DNA of 54,488 bases from an uncultured Fidelibacterota bacterium (GCA_902575395.1 CACGRA010000004.1:1-54488), one strand, 5' to 3'. Counted from the first letter of the stretch, positions 19,885-30,136 are shown. The notes: a model not told the origin generated them from the sequence alone. Made by a program: numbers and translations.

Positions 19885-20399
19885 TCTAAATCATCCCCTA
19901 ATGATGAGCTACCAGAAGATGATGGCAACTTAATAGCAAGATTATCAACACCTTTTACAATAGGATTTTTAGAAAGTACAATATTCAAATGAAGAATGAG
20001 GATAGATATCATAATTGTATAAATTATTACACTAAAAAACGCATATCCCGTTAATGAACTCCACACCATAAGTAAAATAAATCCCATAATATTACTTATA
20101 AAATAAAATCGGATAAATGTAGAATAAGGCGGTGAAAAATTTCTCGCTCCTGCAATAAAAATTGGAAGCACAGGCAAAATCACCCATATCATACCAATTA
20201 TCTCGACGTCACTATACATAAATCCCCTCAACAATAATAATAATCCAGAAAAAAGAGTCGCCATATTGTTAAAAAGACTAAGCCAAAATCCATCATAAAG
20301 ACTATACATGAAATAAGTTTGACCAAAAATTAGAACAATACAATAAACAATATATTCGTATTTAGGAAATACTTCTTGATTAGAGTTTGATTTTTTCAT
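19881..20399 (-). CDS. Multi-TM membrane protein of unknown function
   Basis: Four to five hydrophobic segments; no family recognised. Confidence 0.45.
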   Translation of the reverse strand: MKKSNSNQEVFPKYEYIVYCIVLIFGQTYFMYSLYDGFWLSLFNNMATLFSGLLLLLRGFMYSDVEIIGMIWVILPVLPIFIAGARNFSPPYSTFIRFYFISNIMGFILLMVWSSLTGYAFFSVIIYTIMISILILHLNIVLSKNPIVKGVDNLAIKLPSSSGSSSLGDDLD

Positions 20400-20402
20400 T
20401 GA

Positions 20403-20711
20403 CTACCCTTTCATTTTTTTCTGCATTTTGTTCACATCTTTACCCATTTGAACAAAAAGCAAAATAACGTCTTTATAGATAACTGTAAAGAGCCAAGCAA
20501 GGAATGCAAAGAAAGCTCCAACTAATATCATTCCAAACCACACCAACATTTCTCCTCCATCTGCATATCGACTATTAGCTAGCTCCCAATACGGAGCTGC
20601 AGTTATAAAAGTAAGAATCATCACTAAAGCTGGGTTTACATATTGTAATATATTAAATATAGCATATGCATAAGATAGTCCCACAAATTTTGATTCATAT
20701 TTTTTACTCAT
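20403..20711 (-). CDS. Small membrane protein of unknown function
   Basis: Two to three hydrophobic segments, basic C-terminus; AGGAG-type SD upstream. Confidence 0.45.
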   Translation of the reverse strand: MSKKYESKFVGLSYAYAIFNILQYVNPALVMILTFITAAPYWELANSRYADGGEMLVWFGMILVGAFFAFLAWLFTVIYKDVILLFVQMGKDVNKMQKKMKG

Positions 20712-20758
20712 TTTATTAATCTCCTTTTTCTCTTAATTGTAACTATAGAATAATTTAA

Positions 20759-21622
20759 TTAAAACTTATGTTTATCGGTAAGTGCAATTTCATCAATTCT
20801 TCCTTGAAAGTCTCCATTATAAATATGAGAAGCCATCCATTCTTTCTCATTGTCAACTTCTTCAGATGTTAAATTTTTCCACCAATATCTCTTTGGTGCA
20901 TTCCAAATATATCTTCTTGCTTTTAAAAGGTCTTTTTTATCAAAATCACTATTTAATGCAATAATCTTATATGTAGGCTTAGTAGCATTTATTAATAATT
21001 CTAAAACTGCATTATTTAAACCTTCAACATTGTAAGTCACTAGATGAATTAAAGCATCTACATCAAACATTGCACGATGTGAATCATAATAAAATCCATG
21101 CCAAATACATAAAATTTCTTGGCCTCGAGCATTTAATCCTCTTTCCATCCAATTGATATCTTTCATAGAGCATAACCAAACTTGTTCTTGTGAAAGCGGT
21201 AAACATCTATCCATCACTGCTCTATCAAATTGTGCATTATGGGCTACAACGATATCTGCATTATTAAGAATATGAGATACAGATTCCCAATCAATTGAGT
21301 GTCCTTCTACTGTATTATTATCAATGCCAGTAATTTTTGTTATTAGCGGATCAATCATTTCTTCTGGATCATTAAAAGATTGATATTCATCTACTATGCC
21401 TAACAATTCTCCGCTCGTATTATCAATAGCAGTGAGTTTTGCAGCAAATTCAATAATTTTACAATCTTGAGTATTAAGACCAGTAGTTTCAAGATCTAAG
21501 AAACATATTTTAGTCGAATGATCATTGCTATAGTCAGTTGGTAAGCTGGTGAAATGACTACCATCAAATTTTTCTAACTCAATTGTTTGATTATCATTAA
21601 TAAGTTTTGTTAGAAATGCCAT
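20759..21622 (-). CDS. DnaQ-like 3'-5' exonuclease
   Basis: CFLDLETTGLNTQDCKIIEFA, VVAHNAQFDRAVM, HRAMFDVDALIHLV (DEDD). ORF start trimmed from 21757 to 21622 (MAFLTKL) because the extension runs through tRNA-Pro. Confidence 0.85.
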   Translation of the reverse strand: MAFLTKLINDNQTIELEKFDGSHFTSLPTDYSNDHSTKICFLDLETTGLNTQDCKIIEFAAKLTAIDNTSGELLGIVDEYQSFNDPEEMIDPLITKITGIDNNTVEGHSIDWESVSHILNNADIVVAHNAQFDRAVMDRCLPLSQEQVWLCSMKDINWMERGLNARGQEILCIWHGFYYDSHRAMFDVDALIHLVTYNVEGLNNAVLELLINATKPTYKIIALNSDFDKKDLLKARRYIWNAPKRYWWKNLTSEEVDNEKEWMASHIYNGDFQGRIDEIALTDKHKF

Positions 21623-21629
21623 TGTATTG

Positions 21630-21704
21630 TCGGGATGGCAGGATTCGAACCTGCGATCCCTCGCTCCCAAAGCGAGTGCCTTAACCGGACTGGGCCACAT
21701 CCCG
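21630..21704 (-). tRNA. tRNA-Pro(TGG)
   Basis: Reverse strand CGGGATG...CATCCCG acceptor, anticodon loop TTTGGGA (TGG), T-loop TTCGAAT. Confidence 0.93.
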
Positions 21705-21715
21705 AAATTTATTTG

Positions 21716-21789
21716 GGTAACCGATGGGACTCGAACCCACAACAACCGCAACCACAATGCGGGGCTCTACCAATTGAGCTACGGCTACC
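21716..21789 (-). tRNA. tRNA-His(GTG)
   Basis: Reverse strand G(-1)-GTAGCCG...CGGTTAC-C73, anticodon loop TTGTGGT (GTG), T-loop TTCGAGT. Confidence 0.93.
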
Positions 21790-21793
21790 ATTG

Positions 21794-21807
21794 GCTTAAA
21801 TTTAAGC
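21794..21807. promoter_or_regulatory. 14-bp perfect palindrome GCTTAAATTTAAGC between tRNA-His and lptF/G
   Basis: Perfect palindrome in a divergent promoter region; related GCTTA-tcttttTAAGC arms lie just downstream. Confidence 0.3.
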
Positions 21808-21863
21808 GTGGAAACTTATTATAGCTTATCTTTTTAAGCAAGTAGAGTTAAATTTTTTATATA

Positions 21864-23210
21864 ATGAATACATTGAACAAATATCTAGTCAAGGAATCAC
21901 TAATTCCCTTTTTACTATCTTTAGGTGTAATCACTACAGTATTATTTCTACAATTTCTTATCAGAGCAATTGATCGTTTTTTGGGCAAAGGATTAGATGT
22001 ATGGATTATTTTAGAGTACTTATATCTGAATTTAGCATGGATTATTGCATTGTCAGTCCCAATGTCACTATTGATATCAACAGTAATGACATATGGAAGA
22101 ATGTCACAAGACAATGAAATCACTGCTTTAAAAGCAGCGGGTGTTAGTGTTTCTAGTATTATTAAACCGGCAGTATTCTTTGGAGGATTTGTTGGGTTAA
22201 TTTTATGTTTATTCAATAATTTTGTTCTTCCTGATATGAATTATCATGCAAGGCTTCTTGCAAGAGATATTTACCAGAAAAGTCCCGAATTAACAATTGA
22301 ACCTGGATATTTCATCAATACAATTCCACAATACAGTATGATTGTTAGAGATATGGAAGGGAATAATTTTAAAGATGTAAAAATATTTAGTAAATATTCT
22401 GGAACAGAGCAGGTTACAATCTATGCTGACAAGGGTAAACTCACTTCTAAAGATGATATCATTATTCTTGATTTGGAAAATGGTGAAATCCATGAAATTG
22501 ATTTAGAAGACTATAATCATTATAGAAGAATTAAGTTTGTCACACATCAAATTACTATTCCTATTGATGATTTATTATTGAATAGAAATAATGAATCAGT
22601 GCGCACAGACAGAGAAATGAAAGTATCAGAAATGATTCAAAAGATTGAAAAAAATAAAGAATATATGGTTCAAGTCAATAATAGAATCAAAACTGTACTA
22701 GACAATAATGGTATTGCATGGAGTGAAGATTTAGATTTAGAAACAGTATTGTCATCCATTGAAATTCTCAAAGAAGACAGTAAACAAATTACAGAAGAAA
22801 AAACCTACAGAGATGATATTCCAATTTCAGAGTATGAAATAAAAGAAAAATTGCGATCGTTTAATAATATATCTAGGCAATTAACAAATGAATTTATGTT
22901 GATATCAAACTATCAGAAAACAAACAATAAATATATGGTGGAGATTCACAAAAAATTTACACTTGCCTTTGCCTGTCTATTGTTTGCCATGACTGGAGCT
23001 CCCTTAGGAATTTTAGTGCGCAAAGGAGGAATTACAATTGCATCAGCGCTCAGTATTGCATTCTTTCTTGTGTATTACATCATGCTAATATGGGGAGAAC
23101 AGTTAGCAGATAGAAATCTTTTAGATCCTACATTTGGTTCATGGATGCCGAATATAATTTTATTTATTGTGGGATTGGTTTTATTTTTTCTTTCAGATAA
23201 ACAAAATTAG
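21864..23210 (+). CDS. LptF/LptG family LPS export permease (YjgP/YjgQ)
   Basis: MNTLNKYLVKESLIPFLLSLGVITTVLFL, SVPMSLLISTVMTYGRMSQDNEITALKAAGVS, GAPLGILVRKGG. Confidence 0.9.
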   Translation: MNTLNKYLVKESLIPFLLSLGVITTVLFLQFLIRAIDRFLGKGLDVWIILEYLYLNLAWIIALSVPMSLLISTVMTYGRMSQDNEITALKAAGVSVSSIIKPAVFFGGFVGLILCLFNNFVLPDMNYHARLLARDIYQKSPELTIEPGYFINTIPQYSMIVRDMEGNNFKDVKIFSKYSGTEQVTIYADKGKLTSKDDIIILDLENGEIHEIDLEDYNHYRRIKFVTHQITIPIDDLLLNRNNESVRTDREMKVSEMIQKIEKNKEYMVQVNNRIKTVLDNNGIAWSEDLDLETVLSSIEILKEDSKQITEEKTYRDDIPISEYEIKEKLRSFNNISRQLTNEFMLISNYQKTNNKYMVEIHKKFTLAFACLLFAMTGAPLGILVRKGGITIASALSIAFFLVYYIMLIWGEQLADRNLLDPTFGSWMPNIILFIVGLVLFFLSDKQN

Positions 23211-23242
23211 TGAACAACTTTAAATCAAAAAAAGGAGTAGAA

Positions 23243-23527
23243 ATGAAATTAGATATTAAGAGTTTTTTAATTGGACTATTAACAACAGTGAATTTGTTTT
23301 TATTAATGGGATTTGATGACCATGAAGATGAATCTCAAAAAAATGGTAGGTACCAAGTAATTATCGATAATGAAGGACAAAAAAATTGGTATGATACTCG
23401 CTATGGAGATAAAGTTGCAATGGAATTGGGAAGTTATGGTTACATCTTACTTAAAGAAAAAGGTGGTGCGAAAGCAACATTTAAGAAAGAATTTGAATTA
23501 TCTGAAGCCTTAAAAGAAAGAGATTAA
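23243..23527 (+). CDS. Small N-terminally anchored protein of unknown function
   Basis: SD AAAGGAG before ATG 23243 (MKLDIKSFLIGLLTTVNLFLLMGFDD...). Confidence 0.5.
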   Translation: MKLDIKSFLIGLLTTVNLFLLMGFDDHEDESQKNGRYQVIIDNEGQKNWYDTRYGDKVAMELGSYGYILLKEKGGAKATFKKEFELSEALKERD

Positions 23528-23528
23528 A

Positions 23529-23660
23529 ATGAAACCAATTGGTAAAATGGGAGTAGGGATTGCCTTAGGTGTTGCTATTGGGGCAGCAACAGATAATTTG
23601 GCAGTAGGTATCGGAATAGGTGTCGCACTTGGTGCAGCAATGTCACAATTAAAAAACTAA
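23529..23660 (+). CDS. 43-aa glycine-zipper small membrane peptide
   Basis: My translation: MKPIGKMGVGIALGVAIGAATDNLAVGIGIGVALGAAMSQLKN. Below ORF-track cutoff; follows the preceding gene immediately. Confidence 0.5.
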   Translation: MKPIGKMGVGIALGVAIGAATDNLAVGIGIGVALGAAMSQLKN

Positions 23661-25741
23661 TTTGTTGGTCTATTGCTTTTAAAGAAAATTTCTTTTTCTG
23701 TATTTCGAGTATTAGCACGAGGAAGTAATTTTGTATCAGAATCAATTTCAACTTCGATGACTCCTTCTGGCATAACAAAGTCTTCATCGCGAATACCTAA
23801 TTCTTTATGTGCTTCTCTCATAAAACGTGCCCATGCTGGTAATGCCGCTGTGCTCCCTGATTGCTTGTCTCCTAAGCTGACAGAGTAATCATCCATACCA
23901 TACCAAACTCCAGCAGAAATATTTGGAGTAAAGCCAACAAACCAAGCATCACTAAATCCTTGGGTAGTGCCAGTTTTTCCAGCAGCTGTATGTCTAAATT
24001 TATATTTCCATCTTGCGCTTCCACCCGTTCCTTTATCCACAACAGTCTGCAAGAGATTAGTTACCACATAAGCTGTTTCAGGACTTAACACTTCTTTTTG
24101 TGTTATATTAAATTCTTTGATAACCTGACCATATTTATCTTCAATTTTTGTAATCGCAATCGGTTCAGAATAGATTCCTTTATTAGAAAAAATTGAATAA
24201 GAGCTCACTATTTCCATTGGAGTTACTTCTGAAACACCCAACGCAATAGAATCAAAAGCACGAATTGGAGATTTAATTTGCATACGTTTTGCAACACTTT
24301 TGACTTGTTGAGCAGGAATAAGTTCTTGTACCATACGCACAGATATAAGATTCAATGAACGTCTCAACCCTTCTCTTAATGTAGTTAACCCACCTGTGCT
24401 ATTGTCATAATTTCTTGGAGTCCATTTCTCTTTTTCCCCTCTTGCATTATTTCTATATAAAGCTACTGGTTGATTTAGTAATTGAGTCGTTACAGGATAA
24501 TTATTATCAATTGCAGCTGTATAAATAAAAGGTTTAAAAACAGAACCTGGCTGCCTTCTTGCTTGTGTTGCTCTATTGTATTGATCAACATAATCAGATC
24601 TTCCTCCAATCATTGCTAATATTTCACCTGTCTTACTATCTAAAGCAATAAATGCACACTGAACCAATAAACTCTTTCTCAATTCTTCATATAATTGCAT
24701 TTGACCATTTAACATCATCTTTGTTGAATCCTCTGGAAAGATTGATAAATAACCTAATTCTGAAAAACGATCCTCATCTGCAAAAAGCTGATTATTAAAT
24801 GTATCTTGATTGTCACGTAGTGTTTTCATTACGACATCTTCTGCAATTTGTTGTAGCTTATAATCAAGAGTAGTGTAGATTTTTAAACCATCTTGATAAA
24901 TATTAATACCTAATTCTTCATCTTGTTTTTCGAGAAGTCTTCGAACATGTTCAGTAAAGTATGGGGCTTTACTTTTTGGTATTTCATAAAAAATATTATC
25001 AGGAATAATACTATTATGTTCTATATACTGTTCATGTGAAATATAATCTTGATTATACATTAATTTTAAAACGAGAGATCGCCTTTGAATTGATTTATCA
25101 AGATTTCTTAAAGGTGAATAATTGGCAGGAGAAGGCAATAATCCAACAAGCATCGCTGATTCTCCTATAGTTAATTCAGAAGCTTTTTTATTAAAATATC
25201 TTTTTGAAGCTGATTCTACACCATAGGTTCCATGTCCAAAGTGGACTGTATTTAAATACATTTCTAATATTTCTTCTTTTGTATATGTCCTCTCAATTTG
25301 AATTGCCGTGATAATTTCCTTTATTTTTCTTGTAATGCTATCTTTAAATCCAATTTCTTTATACAAATTCCGTGCTAATTGTTGAGAAAGCGTACTAAAT
25401 CCTTGTCTAAATTTCATTGCAGCTATATTCACAGCAACTGCACGAAAAACACTTTGTAAATCAACTCCCCAGTGTTGATAAAATCGTTTATCTTCTGATG
25501 AGATAGCTGCATTTTTTAAATGTTCAGGCATATCATCTAAATCAATAAATGCTCGTTTTTGTATATAAAATTCACCAATAATTTCACCATTACGATCATA
25601 TATCGTCGATAGCATTGCTGGATCAAATGTTTCTAAACGTTCAAGTGATGGTAAATCTCTAGACAGGTACAACAAATAAAATAAAATTACTATAGAGAGA
25701 TAAAAGATTATTTTAAGAGAACGAAAAAAAGAGTTAATCAT
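23657..25741 (-). CDS. Penicillin-binding protein 1A family (GT51 + transpeptidase)
   Basis: SSEDKRFYQHWGVD, GFSTLSQQLARNLY, RQPGSVFKPFIYTAA, AAGKTGTTQGFSDAWFVGFTP. Confidence 0.93.
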   Translation of the reverse strand: MINSFFRSLKIIFYLSIVILFYLLYLSRDLPSLERLETFDPAMLSTIYDRNGEIIGEFYIQKRAFIDLDDMPEHLKNAAISSEDKRFYQHWGVDLQSVFRAVAVNIAAMKFRQGFSTLSQQLARNLYKEIGFKDSITRKIKEIITAIQIERTYTKEEILEMYLNTVHFGHGTYGVESASKRYFNKKASELTIGESAMLVGLLPSPANYSPLRNLDKSIQRRSLVLKLMYNQDYISHEQYIEHNSIIPDNIFYEIPKSKAPYFTEHVRRLLEKQDEELGINIYQDGLKIYTTLDYKLQQIAEDVVMKTLRDNQDTFNNQLFADEDRFSELGYLSIFPEDSTKMMLNGQMQLYEELRKSLLVQCAFIALDSKTGEILAMIGGRSDYVDQYNRATQARRQPGSVFKPFIYTAAIDNNYPVTTQLLNQPVALYRNNARGEKEKWTPRNYDNSTGGLTTLREGLRRSLNLISVRMVQELIPAQQVKSVAKRMQIKSPIRAFDSIALGVSEVTPMEIVSSYSIFSNKGIYSEPIAITKIEDKYGQVIKEFNITQKEVLSPETAYVVTNLLQTVVDKGTGGSARWKYKFRHTAAGKTGTTQGFSDAWFVGFTPNISAGVWYGMDDYSVSLGDKQSGSTAALPAWARFMREAHKELGIRDEDFVMPEGVIEVEIDSDTKLLPRANTRNTEKEIFFKSNRPTN

Positions 25742-27150
25742 ACTTTTTTAGGCGATACCATTAATTTTGGCTTAACAATTTTGTCAAATTCGTTTTCAGA
25801 TAAATATTTTAATTTTTTTGCACTTTCTTTTAAGGAAATATTTTCTTTTAATGCTTTTTTTGCAATTTCTGCAGATTTTTCATATCCAATTTCTGGCACT
25901 AATGCTGTGACTAGCATAAGAGATTTACTTAGATTTTCTGCAATCTTATCCTTATTTGCAGATAATCCATCTAATGCATTTAACACAAAAGATTCTGAAG
26001 CTTCACTTAACAAAGAAATTGATTCATGAATATTGAATGCAATAAGTGGTCTATAAGTATTTAATTCAAAATTTCCATTTGATCCAGAGAAAGCAATGGT
26101 CAAATCATTTCCGAGAATTTGTGCATGAACCATATTTACTGCTTCGCATTGAGTAGGATTTACTTTTCCTGGCATAATAGAACTCCCTGGCTCATTAGAA
26201 GGTAATTGCAATTCGCCAATACCAGCCATTGGTCCACTCGAAAGCCACTTAATATCATTAGCAATCTTATTTAAAGATCCAGAACAAATCTTAATTCTAG
26301 ATGATAAATCTGAAATAGCATTTTGAGATGATAAAAGTTCAAATTTGTTAGCACAAACTTTGAAATCAAATCCTGTCTCATCACTAATAGCTTTAACCAT
26401 TAATTTATCATATCCATGAATTGTATTTATTCCAGTGCCAACTGCAGTGCCTCCTATTGGCAAATAAGAGCATTCTTTAAGTGTTTCTTCAATTCTTTTA
26501 ATATCATGAGCAATCATAGATACATAACCAGAAAATTCTTGTCCTAATGTAATTGGAGTCGCATCCTGTAGATGCGTTCTACCAACTTTTACAATTGATT
26601 TAAATTCTTTTTCTTTATCTTTGAGCGCTGTCTTCAACAAATCAAGGCTTGGTAATAAATTATTTTCTACATTGATAACGGAACCGATAAGAATTGCAGT
26701 AGGAAAAGTATCATTGGTAGATTGAGACATATTGACATGATCATTTGGATGAACAAATTTATATTGTCCTAATTTACCTCCTAGTAATTCATTCGCTTTA
26801 TTTGCAATAACTTCGTTAACATTCATATTGGTTTGTGTGCCACTGCCACTCTGAAAAACAGATAAAGGAAATTCATCTATAAAATCTTCAGGGTTTTTTA
26901 AAATAGCATCACAAGTCTTAATAATAGCATTGCTTATTTTTTTAGAAAGCCTTTTTTGTTTTGCGTTAGAAATTGCTGCTGCTTTTTTAATAACAATTAA
27001 AGGGAGAACTAAATTAAAATCCATTGGCCAACCAATTTCAAAGTTTTGGATTGCTCTTTGGGTTTGGGCTCCATAATAGGATTTTGATGGGACTTTAACT
27101 GAACCTAAACTATCTTTTTCTGTTCTGAATTTTTTCACTTTACTTCCCAA
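25738..27150 (-). CDS. fumC: Class II fumarate hydratase
   Basis: FRTEKDSLGSVKVPSKSYYGAQTQRA; GSSIMPGKVNPTQCEAVNMV. Confidence 0.93.
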   Translation of the reverse strand: MGSKVKKFRTEKDSLGSVKVPSKSYYGAQTQRAIQNFEIGWPMDFNLVLPLIVIKKAAAISNAKQKRLSKKISNAIIKTCDAILKNPEDFIDEFPLSVFQSGSGTQTNMNVNEVIANKANELLGGKLGQYKFVHPNDHVNMSQSTNDTFPTAILIGSVINVENNLLPSLDLLKTALKDKEKEFKSIVKVGRTHLQDATPITLGQEFSGYVSMIAHDIKRIEETLKECSYLPIGGTAVGTGINTIHGYDKLMVKAISDETGFDFKVCANKFELLSSQNAISDLSSRIKICSGSLNKIANDIKWLSSGPMAGIGELQLPSNEPGSSIMPGKVNPTQCEAVNMVHAQILGNDLTIAFSGSNGNFELNTYRPLIAFNIHESISLLSEASESFVLNALDGLSANKDKIAENLSKSLMLVTALVPEIGYEKSAEIAKKALKENISLKESAKKLKYLSENEFDKIVKPKLMVSPKKV

Positions 27151-28148
27151 GTATCACCAGCATTGAGCAAATCATGAAGGGTTTTTTTACTTTTATCTTT
27201 CTTTTGAGCTTCTTTCATCTGTTCTTCCATCAAACCATCGTAGGTTGCTCTTTCTTTACAATATAACACACCTATTGGTTCCGGAAAAACATCATTTGAA
27301 GTAAAATTTGAAAGCATATCTGCAATAAACTCATCTTTTTCATTGTGTACCAAGATATCATCAACAGAATATTTTTTACCAATATCAACCACCTTTGGAT
27401 TTGTACCATCTAAATAAATGCCTTTATTGTCTGTTGGTCCAAAAATCATTGGTTCGCCATCTTGAAGACGTAATAATTTTTCAGATTTTGTTTCTTTATC
27501 TGTTAATTCGGAAAAAGCGCCATCATTAAAAATATTGCAATTTTGATAAATCTCAATAAAAGAAGCTCCATTGTATGCATTTGCTCTTTTAATCATTTCT
27601 TGCAAATGTTTTAATTCTCTATCAATGGTTTTTGCAACAAATCCTGCCTCAGCGCCAAGAACTAGTTTTGATGGATTAAATGGATGATCTAATGAACCCA
27701 TTGGAGTAGAATAAGTTACTTTTCCTTGTTCAGATGTTGGAGAATACTGTCCTTTTGTTAATCCATAAATACGATTATTAAACAACATAATATTTAAATC
27801 AATATTTCTTCTCATGAGATGAATGATGTGGTTCCCTCCAATAGAAAATCCATCACCATCACCCGTAACAATCCATACTGATAAATCTGGATTTGCAACC
27901 TTTAATCCACTTGCAATAGTTGGTGCTCTACCATGAATAGTGTGAAATCCAAAAGTATCCATGTAGTAGGGAAATCTACTTGAACAACCAATCCCTGATA
28001 TAAAAACTACATCTTCTTTCTTTGTAGTAATTTCAGGAAAAACCTTTTGAGTTTGTGCAAGTATAGCATAGTCTCCACACCCTGGACACCAACGTACAGC
28101 TTGATCAGATTCAAAATCACTTTTTTTGAATATAGGTTTATCACTCAC
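27135..28148 (-). CDS. korB: 2-oxoacid (2-oxoglutarate):ferredoxin oxidoreductase beta subunit
   Basis: RWCPGCGDYAILAQTQKVFPE, GIGCSSRFPYYMDTFGFHTIHGRAPTIASG, VTGDGDGFSIGGNH (ThDP). Confidence 0.92.
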   Translation of the reverse strand: MSDKPIFKKSDFESDQAVRWCPGCGDYAILAQTQKVFPEITTKKEDVVFISGIGCSSRFPYYMDTFGFHTIHGRAPTIASGLKVANPDLSVWIVTGDGDGFSIGGNHIIHLMRRNIDLNIMLFNNRIYGLTKGQYSPTSEQGKVTYSTPMGSLDHPFNPSKLVLGAEAGFVAKTIDRELKHLQEMIKRANAYNGASFIEIYQNCNIFNDGAFSELTDKETKSEKLLRLQDGEPMIFGPTDNKGIYLDGTNPKVVDIGKKYSVDDILVHNEKDEFIADMLSNFTSNDVFPEPIGVLYCKERATYDGLMEEQMKEAQKKDKSKKTLHDLLNAGDTWEVK

Positions 28149-29988
28149 TTATTAATTCCTTTGCTTTATCTACAATACTAGAAGGATTTAACGGTCGACC
28201 TTTGACCTCATTGAATCCAACAGCATCAATTAAAAATTCAGATCGAATAATTTTTCTAAATTGCCCAGAATTAACTTCTGGAATCAAAACTTTCTTATAG
28301 TTTTTTAAAATTTTCTTTAAATCTGGAGGTAATGGATTAATCCACTGAACTGAAACATGTCCAACGCTATATTTTTCTTTTACTAATTGTTCTGTCGCAG
28401 ACTTGCAAGCACCATGAGTGCTACCCCAGCTAAGAATTAGCAAATCTCCTTTTTTCTTTCCATATATAGAAGTAGGATCTATTTCATCAACAATATTTTG
28501 AATCTTCTGATATCGTGTATCAGTCATTTCTTGATGATTATCAGGTTCATAATTTACATTACCAGTAATATTTTGTTTTTCTATCCCTCCAATGCGATGT
28601 TCCAATCCTTTTGTCCCAGGAATAGCCCAACCTCTAGCTAATGTTTTTTTATCACGCTTATAAGGCAAGAATTTTTCACCTGATGTGTTTTCCTTTTCAA
28701 ATTTTACAATGAAATCTTTCAAATCATCCGGATTTGGAATAAGCCATGGCTCTGAACCATTCACAAGATATCCATCTGATAAAACCATAACAGGAGTCAT
28801 GTATTTTACAGCAATTCTACATGCTTCATATGTTGCAAAATAACAATCTCCTGGAGTTGCAGGTGCTATTACAGCAACTGGTGCTTCTCCATTGCGTCCA
28901 TAAAGAGCTTGCAATAAATCAGACTGTTCAGTTTTAGTTGGTAATCCAGTGCTAGGACCTCCTCTTTGAACATTAATGATAACTAATGGAAGTTCAGTCA
29001 TAACAGCTAAACCTATAAATTCTCCTTTCAAAGCAATACCAGGGCCAGATGATGCAGTGATCCCAAGTGAGCCTCCATAAGAAGCACCAAGGGCAACACC
29101 GATACCAGCAATTTCATCTTCAGCTTGAAAGGTTTTAATTCCAAAATTTTTCCAATTAGATAAAGTATGTAAAAGGTTGCTGGCTGGCGTAATTGGATAT
29201 CCAGCAAATGCTATATTTAATTGACTTTTTTCTGCTGCGGTGAGGATCCCTAAACAAGAAGCGAGAGTTCCATTAATATTTCTATATTTTCCAGCAGGTA
29301 AACTAGCTTTTTCTACAACATATCGTGTTGTAATCTCTGCAGTTTCTCCATAATTATATCCAGCATGAAGTGCTCTCGTATTTGCATCAATAATTTCAGG
29401 TTTAGATTTAAATTTTTGGTTCAACCAATCAATAGTTGGTTCCAATGGACGATCATACATCCAAAATAAAACTCCTAATGCACAAAGGTTTTTTGTTCTT
29501 TCTATAGTTTTTGATGGTAAATCCATACCTTCACAAGCATTGGTAACTAATTTGCTCATTTCGATATAATGGACAGAATAATAATCATCAAGCGAAGCAT
29601 CTTCTGTTGGGTCAGATTCATATCCTGCTAATTTTAAATTTTTTGGTGTAAACGCATTCTTATTAAGAATCAAAATTCCTCCTGGAATAAGTTCTTTAAG
29701 ATGCACCTTCAAAGCAGCAGGATTCATTGCAACTAAGACATCTGGTTTTTCTCCTGGAGTATGAATTTCTTTAGAACTAAAATGAATCTGAAAAGAACTA
29801 ACTCCAGCTAGAGACCCAGCAGGTGCACGTATTTCAGCAGGGAAATCTGGCAGAGTACTTAAATCATTGCCAACAATTGCAGAAGTTTGAGTAAACCTAC
29901 CTCCACTAAGCTGCATTCCATCGCCAGAATCACCAGCAAAACGTATGGTTACTTCGTCTAAAGTTTGAAATTTTATTTTCTTAGCCAT
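28141..29988 (-). CDS. korA: 2-oxoacid:ferredoxin oxidoreductase fused gamma/alpha subunit
   Basis: IRFAGDSGDGMQLSGGRFTQ; FAGYPITPASNLLH; NVQRGGPSTGLPTKTEQSDL. Confidence 0.92.
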   Translation of the reverse strand: MAKKIKFQTLDEVTIRFAGDSGDGMQLSGGRFTQTSAIVGNDLSTLPDFPAEIRAPAGSLAGVSSFQIHFSSKEIHTPGEKPDVLVAMNPAALKVHLKELIPGGILILNKNAFTPKNLKLAGYESDPTEDASLDDYYSVHYIEMSKLVTNACEGMDLPSKTIERTKNLCALGVLFWMYDRPLEPTIDWLNQKFKSKPEIIDANTRALHAGYNYGETAEITTRYVVEKASLPAGKYRNINGTLASCLGILTAAEKSQLNIAFAGYPITPASNLLHTLSNWKNFGIKTFQAEDEIAGIGVALGASYGGSLGITASSGPGIALKGEFIGLAVMTELPLVIINVQRGGPSTGLPTKTEQSDLLQALYGRNGEAPVAVIAPATPGDCYFATYEACRIAVKYMTPVMVLSDGYLVNGSEPWLIPNPDDLKDFIVKFEKENTSGEKFLPYKRDKKTLARGWAIPGTKGLEHRIGGIEKQNITGNVNYEPDNHQEMTDTRYQKIQNIVDEIDPTSIYGKKKGDLLILSWGSTHGACKSATEQLVKEKYSVGHVSVQWINPLPPDLKKILKNYKKVLIPEVNSGQFRKIIRSEFLIDAVGFNEVKGRPLNPSSIVDKAKELISE

Positions 29989-30136
29989 TATCTTAAAACG
30001 ATTATCAATTTACACTACGAAAATCAACTAATCAATGAGTATAGAATTAGATTAATACGAGTAGATTGTATCTATATTTTATTTCTAAATTAATAGCAAG
30101 TAATAGTGTAATTAGATAAATTTCCGCCTACGAGAA

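Noticed and set aside
21622-21757. N-terminal extension of the DnaQ-like exonuclease ORF
   Set aside because: The extension runs through tRNA-Pro; the true start is most likely ATG at 21622 on the minus strand.
21627-21824. + strand ORF MSGWQDSNLRSLAPKASALTGLGHIPKFIWVTDGTRTHNNRN...
   Set aside because: It is a translation across tRNA-Pro and tRNA-His on the opposite strand, a known annotation artefact.
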